DNA from: Bufo bufo
Lineage: Eukaryota > Chordata > Amphibia > Anura > Bufonidae
NCBI RefSeq assembly: GCF_905171765.1
Contig: NC_053392.1
Span: 503,546,556 to 503,610,555 of the forward strand
DNA length: 64,000 nt
Reading direction: 5' to 3'
In this document: positions 43,701-55,700 of the stretch, in pieces
How positions within the stretch are numbered: position 1 is the stretch's first letter
Layout of the letters: every line of letters begins with the position of its first letter
Notes under the pieces: model-generated
Told to the model about the DNA's origin: nothing
The model's input: the letters and a program-made list of their open reading frames with translations, nothing else
Databases searched by the model: none
Translations under genes and position numbers: made by a program

Positions 43701-46700
43701 GTTATGTTTCTGCAGCAAACAGCTGATCAGTGGGGACACCCACCTATCTGATATCGATTACCTATCCTGAGGATAGGTCATGATCAGTATCTACAAAGCT
43801 GAAAACCCCTTCAAAAGAGTTGTGCCAAGTTTTTGATAGGGGGATATCTAACTGATCCGTGTGGGTGCAACCACATGAATGGACCAGCAGGGCTATGGAC
43901 AGGGGATAACTTGATAACTTTTCAAAACTTGGCACAACCTTTTTTACCCTGATATATATCGATGGATATTCCCCCAGGCAGTTAGGTGGAGAGATAGCTG
44001 TGCCATGTGCAGTCAGTCTAATTTGAGCTGTTATAATGCAGTGAATTCTGGGAAATAGGAGTGCTGTTAGTGCCTTATGCAAAGACAGCATTTGCAAAAA
44101 TACTAATAGGTGGAGCACAGAAAGTGAATGTATTTGCTCCAGGGCCAGCAGAGTACTGTATGCTAATCAGCCTGAGGATGAGCCATACTGTACCTGAGGA
44201 GAGGTGCAGATTGAAGGAGTTCTCTGCATTTAGGTAAAAGATAAAGTAACAGTCAGTCTACCTTTGAATGAACTTTGTTTGAATCTTCTCCCTAAGGCCT
44301 CATGCACACGAACGTATTTTGTTTCCGTATCCGTTCCGTTTTTTTTGCGGATAGGATGCGGACCCATTCATTTCAATGGGTCCGCAAAGAATGCGGATAG
44401 CACACGGTGTGCTATCCGCATCAGTATGTCCGTTCCGTAGCCCCGCAAAAAAAAATAGAACATGTCCTATTCTTGTCCGTTTTAGGCATTGTTACAATGG
44501 ATCCACAAAAAGAAAAAAACGGATGGCATATGGATTTCATCCGGGTTTTTTTTGCGGACCGCAAAACACATACGGTCGTGTGCATGTAGCCTTACTGAGA
44601 TGGTCCTGTACTAGTCTTCTCTTCTCCAGTCCCATAGTAATGAATGGAGGGCAGCGTGCATGCTCAGCCGCTACTTTCATACAGGGTTGGGGACACAGGA
44701 GTCCCGTTCTCATGAACAGTACAGGGTCCCAGCAGTCAGATCCCTATCGACCCTGTGAATTAGAGTTGTTGCGATACCAATTTTTTGATTCGGTTTCGAT
44801 ACCATGAAAAAGTATTGCGATACTCGATACCATTCGATACCACGTGAAAAAAATAAACCAAAAAAGCCACGTGCATTCCACATTTTAAAAAATTCAGAAT
44901 CGTGCAGTTTTTATTTATTTTTTCTGTTCCGGCGTTCACCGCATAGATTTTTTTTTATATTTTAATAGTTTGGACTTTTCTGACGTGGCGATATGTAATA
45001 TGTTTATTATTTATATATTTTATATGGGAAAAGGGGGTGATTCATACTTAATATTTTGGTGGGGGTTTTTTTCCCCTTTTTTTTTATTTTTATTTTTTAC
45101 ACTTTTTATTTAATAACTATTTACCCGCTTAGGGGCCAGAACCTGGGATCTTTCATCCCTTGTCCTATTCACCCTGATAGAGCTCTATCAGGGTGAATAG
45201 GACTTCACACTCTCCCTGCTGCTCTGGGGTTTGTGCACATGTTACCAATGGCAGCCAGGGCTTCAGTAGCGTACTGGCTGCCATGGTAACCGATCGGAGC
45301 CCCAGGCTTACACAGCTGGGGCTCCGATCAGAAGCTGCCACTGCACCACCAATGAGGGGGAGGGGAGAGGACCCTGTGGCCACTGCCACCAATGATTTTA
45401 ATACTGGGGGGTTGAGAGGGGCCGGCGCACTGTGCCACCAATGATTTTAATGGGATTGAGGTTGAGGGGGGGAGGGGCACACTGCACCACCAATGATAAT
45501 TACCCCTTAATACAGGAGGCGGGTACTGGCAGATCAGCGGCAGTTAACCCCTCAGGTGCCGCACCTGAGGGGTTAACTGCCGCTGATCGCAGCTTCCTGT
45601 CAGGGGCAGGGTGCCGGCAATGCGATTCTGCTGTCAGCACCCTCCTCCTGTATTATGGCTTAAAGTCTTTTCCTGGGTTTAGACTAAGTATTAGGCTACA
45701 CAGAGCGGCGCCCAGCGATGTCCCAGCACTCACCATTATTCCTGGGCGCCGCTCCGTTCGCCTGCTGTGCCCCATTACTGTCTCCTCTCCTGCTCCACAT
45801 GCTGATTACTATCGGAGCGATGAGGAGGAGACATCAGCTTCTCTAGTGGGCGTTCCTTCTCCCTGGCTGTAGCGCTGTCCAATCACAGCGCAGGAAGAAG
45901 GAACGCCCACTAGTGAAGCTGATGTCTCCTCCCCATCGCTCCGATAGTAATCAGCATGTGGAGCACGAGAGGAGACCGTAATGGGGCACTACAGGTGAAC
46001 GGAGCGGCGCCCAGGAATAATGGTGAGTGCTGGGACATCGCTGGGCGCCGCTCTGTGTAGGAAAAGTACTATCATTGGTGGCGCAGTGCGCCCGCCCCTC
46101 CTCCGCCCCTCTCTTCTCATAGGTGGCAGCGGCAGCAGCACAGGGGGAGGGAGAGACTGCTTCCTTCTCCCCGTGCTGCTGAGAGAACATGAGCGCGCCG
46201 ACAGCAGCGCGCTCATGTTTAGAGATACGAGACTGCGCAGAAGCGCAGCCCAGTATCGAAAAAATGGAAATCCCGGTATCGTATCGATACCGGGACAAAA
46301 GTATCGATTGGGTATCGAAAGTTCGATACCCGCAACAACCCTACTGTGAATACATGATAGATTAAGTCTTGGGGCAAACCATTTAACCTCTTCATGATCG
46401 CATCTCTCATTTTCTGCAGGTATCTCAATGCGTTGTGTCCGAGACGAGCACACCGCTGTGAACATGAATCTACATTACCTGGAAAATGGTTCTGTAATGG
46501 TTAATTTCATTTATCACAAGCAGCTCTTCTTCATCCCCCTAGGCTTTGCTTTGAAGGTCAGTTTAAGTCACAAGTGACGTAATGAACTAATTTCACGCAC
46601 GAGGCGAGATATGGCTACACATTGCTGTCACTAGGGCCCAGAGACTGGCGCAGGGTTTTTGCAGGGATTACAAAAATTGAATGCACTTCTGTATTTTGTT

Positions 46701-49700
46701 GTTCCCCTGCCTCCTTTCTCATCAAACTAAAGAAAGTGAATTATAGCAGCACTTACGGGAAAAAATGTCCAACTGGTGGTGGTGCCAGCGGTGATGGGTT
46801 CAAACCTGTCGAACCCCCGCAATCTAGAACGTAAAGAAAAACCGCAGCACTCTTTAGTCTTCAAAATATCCTTGTGGTTCATTCACCAAATGCATGCCAC
46901 GTTTAGACCAAGTATGGTCTTTCTCCAGCCTTGCGTCGAAGCGTGGCATACCCTTGGTGAATAAACCACTGTGCTGCGGTTTTTCTTTCTCATCCAATGT
47001 CACTCATACAGCTGTAGCGACACATGCTGACATTGTGACATCCGCTTCTATCCTAGTTTGAGTATTTTTCATGTTTGGTCCACACCTGTACTTAGCAGTG
47101 GAGGCCATAATAGTGTACCAGTAGAAGTGTATCTTCATACAACCTCTAGATGGCGCTGCTTGTGTTGTGATCTATGATCGTGAGTCAATATTTTTTTTTT
47201 AATGAATAGACGGTGTAAACTTCAGATTAGTAAATTTGGTACTTGTATAACTTTAAGCAACCAGTTGGTTGTCAGCAGAAACAACACTATTAGCCTGGCT
47301 GACATAAGTGATGTGCTGATGTCGGCTGAACCTAAGTAGCGTAGTCTAGTTTTAATACATGCCCCCGTTACTGCAGAAAAATAAATTAGGAGCGGGGGGG
47401 GGGGGGGGTGTATTTGCGTTGCTCCTGCTACTAGAGGCTCCATTCTCCCACATCTGTCCACTCCCTCCTGGACTTGATTGACAGGGCCAGGCAGCATTCA
47501 CGTCCTCCTGCCTGGCCCTCAGTGCGGGTGAAATATCATGACTGCGCCGTGCCGTTTAGTTTTTGGCGCAGGTGTAGTGAAGAAAGGTCACTTGCCAGCT
47601 GCCGACTTCCTTCACTACGCCTGCGCTAAATACTTAACGACCTGCCGCAGGCTTGAGATTTCATCCGTATTTAGGGTCAGGCAGGAGGACGTGAATGCTG
47701 CCTGGCCCTGTCAATCAAGTCCAGGAGGGAGTGGACAGAGGAACCGGAGCCCCGCTCCTAGAGGCTAATTTGCATATACTAATCTCCATATAATAAGCTC
47801 CATCCAAACTGAGAAAACAGGCCCCTGTTCTCGTGATAGGCGGGGGTTTGAACACTGGGACCCCCACCAATCAGCCGCTTCTGAATAGGGGATACGTTAT
47901 CTTATGGGACAACCCCCTTTAAATCGGGGTTCTGGTGAATATTTAACTTGGTAAACCACCCCCGATGTTGACACCGCTCATAGTTTAATTTTTTTACATC
48001 TACATTTTGCCTGAACTGATACATTGTAGCAAATGATCAGGAAAGAGACAGTTATGCTGCTGATGTATTTAGCCCACACAGTATTACATAAACTGGAACC
48101 AGTGTATCAGTCTAGGTATTGCTCTGTAGGATAAATGCAGCACCAGTCGCTCATCGGACCTTATAGTTTGCTACAATGTATCAGTGTAGATGAAATGTAT
48201 GATCTGTGGAGTCTGAGCTTGTGGTAGAGGATTACCTAGAGTAAATACACAAAAGAACAAACCCTCAGCTGTGTAATTATCTGGTCTATATGGGTTTCAA
48301 ACAAAACAAAAAGTTCCAGTTACTGACAGCAAGCAAAGGTAGTAGCAGAACATCCAGTCGCTTCATGTTACTTACATAAAACCACTTTATGTAGTAACCA
48401 CATGGTCAGGATGAACTCTCTGCCAGTGTGTCTATACCAAATGTGAATTATTTCCTCAATAATGTGTGTATATATATCCGTTAACTAACGAACCAGTATT
48501 GATCCACCTTGTCGTCCTCACAGGCATTGGTTAGTTTTTCAGACTTTCAGATTTTCAATGAGCTGATCAAGGGGAAAGAGGACAATTCCTTCTATAGAGA
48601 CTGCATCACCCAGATGCTACGAGTCGTGATGGATGAGGAGTGTCGGACCCAAAAACAAGTTCTCAAATATCTAGGGGAGCGTTTCCGAGTCAAGTTTTGG
48701 CTCCCAGAGTGGTATACAGATGAGCAAGTGGGAGAGTTTCTTCTAGAGTAAGTCATGATGAGTATTTTTTATTTTTTTTGCCATTACCGCCATTGATGAG
48801 AGTTTGTGCCAATAAAAAGAGAATCATTAGAAAAATCTTACCTTTTTAAAGATCTTTTTCTGCAATTTGTAGTCATGCCTTAGGATAGGTCATCAGTATT
48901 AGCAATCAGCAGCTCGGGAGTAGCTGCAATGGTGGAAATACAAAGCTTTGTCCATTGTGTAGTGGACCGAGGTGGTTGTTCCATTCACTTCATTGAGACC
49001 AGCACTAGGGATCAGTGATGGTCAGTTCGCAGTGTTCGCCAGCAAACACATGCGGGCTGACCTCTTTAGTAAGGTAGACTCGCCCGTCCGGCAATGCCTA
49101 GGTAAGCCCTTACCTGTGCCGGGAGTTGGTCTGAAATCAAATGCAGTCATCGGGAGCAGGCAGTTCCGAGAACAACCCGATGAAGGTCCCCGGCGACTGT
49201 TCTCGGAACTGCCTGCTCCCGGTGACTGCATTTGATTTCAGACCGGCTCCCGGCACAGGTAAGGGCTTACCTGTGCATCGTCGGACGGGTGAGTCTACCT
49301 TACTAAAGAGGTCAGCCCGCATGTGTTCGCTGGCGAACACTGCAAACTGACCATCACTGCTAGGGATGAGTACATAGATTCAAAACAATTCATTCAAAAA
49401 TGAGCCTTCTTCAGTAACGACACTCCCCCTGGCCCTGTCAATCTTGCTTATGTGCCATTGCTCCCAAGAGCGAAGGATCGGCTGCTGCCGACTGTGCATG
49501 CTCCACTGACATCTGGGTACACCCGGAAGTGGAGCAACAGCGCAGGCATGAGATTGACAGGCCCAAGGGGAGGTGCTCGTCCCACCCAATCAAGGAGCAG
49601 CCCCTCAGTGCTCAAGAAGGCTGATTTTTGAACGTATTTGATTTGTTAGAATCGATTTGCTGATCTCTCTTCCTCTCTAGCCACTAAGCTACTGAAAAAT

Positions 49701-52700
49701 GGGGTGTCAGACCTCCACCAATCTCACATTGATGGCCTATCCTAAGGAGCGGTTATCAATTGTTAAACAATGGAGACCCCCTTTAACTGGGTGTTTCACT
49801 CTTGTAGAGTGATTGCTAGAATAGGCTATTTTTTAAATCGTGGGGGTTCTGACCTTTGGACCCCATGATCCCGAGAATAAAGTAGGTGCTGTGCTGATTT
49901 AGCATTGCATCCTCTTTCCTGTACGTCCATGCTCCTGGCCACCTCCTGCGCAGAGCAGCCCATTTCCCTTGAACAGAGCTGAATTGCAGATACATGGAAA
50001 AATGGTGGAACCAGAGCTGCTGTCTAGTCTTTATTCTCATGATCGGTGGGGGGTCCCAGAGGACAGACTTCACTGATGACAAAGTCATCGCCACCATAGT
50101 GATATGCCACCACTTGTATGAAATTGCAATATCTGTTGCAACTCCTTAAATATACATAAAAAGTAATGGAAGTCAGTATTAGGGATGAGCTAATTTCATA
50201 TTTTGAAGTTCGTGTGCGGGTTCGCGTTGTGGTATTTACTGAATTGCGTTATGGATTCTGTTACCACGGACCATAACGCAATTCCATGACGGAATGCCTT
50301 TAGAGGCTTTCGGTTATTCATTCCGTCATAATAGAAGTCTATGACCTGCATAACGGATGCGTCCGGTTTACGTTATGTTGGAGTCCTCTCCATGCAGGCC
50401 ATAGACTTATATGATGACGGAATGAATAACGGACACAAACTTCAAAATAAGAAATTTGCTCAACCCTAGTCATTATCATTCCTTTTCTGAAATATACTGT
50501 AAATCTAGTACGGCCTCATGCACACGGCCATACCGTGTTCTGCAGTCCGCAAATTGTGGATCTGCAAAAGACGGATACCGGCCGTGTGCGTTCCACCTTT
50601 TGCAGAACGGAGGGTCTGGCCCTCAATAGACTAATCCTATCCCTGTCCGTGATGCAGACAAGAATAGGACACGTTCCATGTATTTTTTTTGCGGGGCTCT
50701 GGAATGGAGGTACGGATGCGGACAGCACACATTGTGCTGTCCGCATTTTTTGCAGCCCCATTGAAGTGAATGGGTCCACATCCGAGCCGCAAAAAATGCG
50801 TACCCAAACAACGTGTGTGTCCGCAAAAAATGTGGACCCAAACAACGTTCGTGTGCATGAGGCCTAGTAGAAAGTTATTTAAATGAGCTATGAAACCGAG
50901 GACTGACATTGAGATTTCGTACTATTGCGCTCTCATTAACCCCTTTTCATTCATTTGCAGACAGTGCATTTGCATACACCTTAAAACCAACCTGGAGAAA
51001 TTCTATATGCTCTGCTATGTGACAAGGAAACTTTTTGCTTTTGCCAAAGAAGAGTGCATGGAGGAGAATCCTGACAGTCTAATGAATCATGAGGTTCTGA
51101 CTCCAGGACAGCTGTTCCTTATGTTTTTAAAGGTACGTTTGTCAAAATCAATTTCTTGAGATCAAGTGCAAAATTTGTAACAAGGCCACCACCCACAATG
51201 TGCCAGTCATAGAGGGCATCTGTACCCACGGAAGCTATCAAATCAGGCCCAATTCCTGGTCGGGCCCACTTCTAATTACATGTCTACCTCTCTCTCCCTG
51301 ATCTGTCACCAGAAACATATTTTAATGCTTATGCAAATTAGTTCTTAAAGGTAACAAAGCGCACTCACGAACCACTGTGTGCACCCTACTACCTCTTTCC
51401 TATCCTAGCCACTCCTTCTTTCACTTAATTGATAGTGCTTCATCTCACCTGGCTCTATCAATCAAGTGTAAAGGGGGAGTACAGGCGCAAGGGTGCACAG
51501 TGGCTCAGGCCCACCCTCAGGACACTTAAGAACAAAATTTTCTCACAATTGGGGCAACAGATTAAGGGTAGAGAGCTAGGCATAAAATGGGCAGAGGCAG
51601 CCCTACAGGCAGTGTGCCTGGTTTGATAAGTTCTCCGGTTGACAGATGCCGTTTAATACTTTTGTTTTCTTACGAGGCAGAGGGCACCCTAGGGCGCACC
51701 AAGTCTTGGGAGCCACTGCAATCTGTGTACCCTCTATAGCTGTTTTCTATAGTAGGTCCTCCTTAGGTAGACTTATCATCTCCTGGGGAACCTCATGAAA
51801 TAAATGTAAAATAGAAAACATTTCTCATATGAATTTACACCATTTTTTTTGTTCTGTTAAAGGAAAAGATGGAGGTCTGGCTGTTAGGGGCCAAACTTAC
51901 CTTAGAGAAGAAATCACAAAAGTCCGTCTTGTCCCTGAGCACCGAAAACATGATGAGAATTTTCAGTAGCACCACAGATATCACAGCGCCATGTGAATAC
52001 ATGCTAGCTACTGGAAACATGCGGTCCAAAACTGGTGAGTCCAGAGCTTGGTCCAAGGGGGCTTGTGTACCTTCACACCATTAGGCTGTTTTTATGTTAT
52101 ATACTGCAAGTTTTATTTATTTTTTTTATTTATTTTTCTTCTCCCCCATGGTTTATGTTTTAGGTCTTGGCATCCTGCAGTCTACAGGTCTGTGTGTAGT
52201 TGCCGACAAGTTGAATTTTGTCCGTTACCTTTCTCACTTCCGCTGTGTGCACAGAGGGGCTTCCTTTGCCAAGATGAGGACCACTACTGTCCGTCGTCTT
52301 CTGCCAGAGTCCTGGGGTTTCCTGTGCCCAGTGCACACTCCCGACGGCGAACCCTGTGGTCTTATGAATCACATGACTGTGATGTGCGAGATTGTGACAC
52401 AGACTTCCATCAATTCTCGTCTGCTGGTTCTGCTTTGCACGCTAGGTACTGTACAGTCAGAATAAATGTGGTGTGCCGTTATCATCATGGTTTTCTTCTC
52501 AAGTGTCAATTTCACTTGTCGTGAAAGCAAGGTCACAAAGACCAGCTCTTTACATTTATTACTCCTGAGGTAGTCCCTTAGGAGTTTCCCAAATTAATAT
52601 TCATGGGACTAGAAAACTGCTCCTTTTTAAAGATAATGTATATTAGGGTATATGGATGTCATAGATGGTTGTCCTCGGCTCGGGGGACCCTCCTGTTCTG

Positions 52701-55700
52701 GTACTTAAACTGACCGTTTATTACTACATTTCCCCTGTAGCAGCCATCTGGCCTGGCTGGCAGCAGTTTCCTCCAGCAAAATCGTCTGTTTGCTGGGCTT
52801 GCCCAGAGAAGGACTTTGGGGCGATCAGCTGATTGTCATGGTGCCCACATTCTGGAAAGGGTCTTCTTTGATGGCACAACTGCTTTAAAAATAGTCCTCA
52901 AGTCTGTGAGTTTTGACATAGCTGTAACTCTTAAAAGGGTTGTTCAAGCTCCGGATATTGATGAGCTATCCTTGGGATTGGTCATTATTCTATCGGTGAG
53001 GGTCTAACACCCCACACCCCCACCTATCAGCTGTTTCCTGCAGCCTCTGGCGCTGGAACGATCAATTTCAATGGAACAGGAAGCGCAGCTCCGTTCAAAG
53101 TATAGTGGCCGTACACTGAAGTGAATGAGACTTGAGCTGCAGTTACCCTGTACGGCCACTACACTATGAACGGAAAGGTCCTTGCTCTATTGAAAGTGCT
53201 AGTTCCAGCACCGGAGGCTGCAGAGAACAGCTGATCGTGGGGGTGCGGGGTAATGGACCATCACTGATAGGATATTAATGACCTATCCTGAGGAAAGGTC
53301 ATGAATATAAGTAGTGTGGAAAAACCCTGTTTTGTGTAAGAACGAATGGCGGGGTGAGGGTTACTACATCTTCATGGTACTGCTCTGGATCAGTATTTTC
53401 AGGTTGTAGATGAGCTTTCACAGAACGTCTTGTCACTCTCAGGTGGTACTGGATGTACTTGCGGAGATCCAGTGTCTCTGGTTTTAGTAATATCCCTAGT
53501 CATGTTTCAAGATTGTATAATGGGTCATACATTGACTTACAGAATAGCTACCTATAGGTGGCACTATAGGGACAGTTTTCTTCCTTCTTGAGGAGAGCTA
53601 ATCTGCAGAGAATACTTTGCAAACACCGTTATCTAGTAGGAGCATTCACTGTTGACCAGTTCCAATATAAACATTCATTCATAGAAAGATAATTTGTGGA
53701 TAAAAGATTGTTCTTTAAAGAGTGTTCCCAGACAGATTGCCCTTCAATTCCCAGTGTACGGCCGGTTTGAACAACTGCTAGGGCCAAAATGGACTAAAAT
53801 GTGTCTGGCTGTGTCAGGGGAATAATTGAACCTACTTTGCGCACAGCCACCTTTTTAAGATGGAGTCTGGCCACCTGAATTAACATGGTGTTTTATGTTC
53901 TTCTTCCAGGTATCACTCCGGTGGATGGAATACCTGGAAAACCTTTTACAGATTGCTACCAGGTCATCTTGGATGGTGCTTTGGTGGGCTGGGTGGAGAA
54001 AGATTTGGCTCCAAATCTGGTGAACACGCTTCGGAGCTTTAAGGTAATTATTTTTGTGGTGAACATCTTGACTTTGAAAAAGGTGGAATGATAGCCAAGT
54101 GGATCACATGTGACAGGAGCTTAGAAAATATATTTGGAAACCCTCATTTTCCTGCTCATGGCCTGAGCAGAAAAACAAACTTATTGTGCAAAAAAAAAAG
54201 TATCTTCCAGTTACTATGCACTTGACATTCTTAAAATTTTAGGAGGGTCCTTACAATAATTAATATGGCCCTGTGCTTATTTAGTGTCAATTTGTGGTCA
54301 GCTTTGAGAATGGTTTCCTCACCTCCAAAAGTAGATCCAACTGCGTTCTTGGTACTAAATATACGCTCCATGTATTACCGCACCCTGGCCATGTGCATAA
54401 GCTGTTATCCTAGTTGTATGTGGACTACAAGTGATCTGTTGCACATGACATCTTTGTGTTCTTGTGTTTTACAGGTAACACAGGAAAGGAAGATCCCACC
54501 CTGGACAGAGATAGTCCTCATTCCAATTACTGGAAAAGCAAGTCTTTATCCTGGGCTTTATATTTTTACTACCCCCTGCAGGATGGTTCGTCCTGTTAGG
54601 AACTTGGCTACAGGGAAAGAAGAGCTGATCGGTCCATTTGAGCAGGTGCGCGATTTGAGAAATGTCTGGATAAAGGCGTCATATAGGAAAACACATGGCG
54701 GTAGAACACAAAAAAGAAAAACCACCAACTCACACCCATGCAGGATGCTCTTGAATGCTGCCTCAGTCTTCAGGGGTCTACCAGCTACCCATTATATAAC
54801 AGATTTTTGCATATCTTTATTTCAAACCTCTATAAAGCAAGCGATCATGGTCTTCATTTATGTCATGCATACATGGAGCAGAGTCCTTACGGGTCTTTAT
54901 GGTGCTGGGCCCAACAGGAGTTGCTCAGTGCCCCAGTGTAGAACAATATGTAGAATAGATTACACAACACTCACTCTTATGGCTCATGCACACGAACGTA
55001 TTTTCTTTCTGTGTCCCTTTTTTTTTTTTTTGCGGGACAAAAAAAACGGAAGTTACTCCATGTGCATTTCATTTCCGTATTTCCATTCCGCCAAAAAATA
55101 GAACTTGTCTGCATTACGGACAAGGATAGTACTGTTTTATTAGGGTCCAGCTGTTCCGTTCTGCAAAATACGGAATGCACACGGACATCATCCGTATTTT
55201 TTGCTGATCTGTTTTTTGCGGACTGCAAAATACATACGTTCGTGTGCATGAGCCCTTAAAGAGGTTTCCCGTTACAACAACCTATCCGCAGTGTAGCAGA
55301 TAAGTGTTGGATTGGCAGGGCACCGACTGCTGGGACCCCCGCTGATGACGAGAACTGGGGCCCATGTTCCCCTGGTTGAATAGGGTGGCGGACATGCTTG
55401 TGTGCTTCTGCTCCATGGGTCTACCTTAGACAGCTGTGTACTTGTACTCTACTTTGTCCATATGCGTGCCTGCAGCTCCATTGAAACAAGGAAGTCAGGC
55501 CCCCATTCTCGTGATTGGCGGAGTCTCCGCTATTGAACCCCTGGTGATCAGACACTTATGCTTATCAGGTGGATAGGGGATAAGTTGTTGTAACTGGACA
55601 ACCCCTTCAACCAGCAATAAACTAAATAGTGATGATACACAATCGGACACATTCTTAAGGCCTCGGCAAAGCATCCGAGTGTGTGAAACACTATAGAATA

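Noticed and set aside
52048..52524. 158-codon frame across POLR1B exon 9
   Set aside because: Different frame from the conserved fork domain, and it includes intron sequence.
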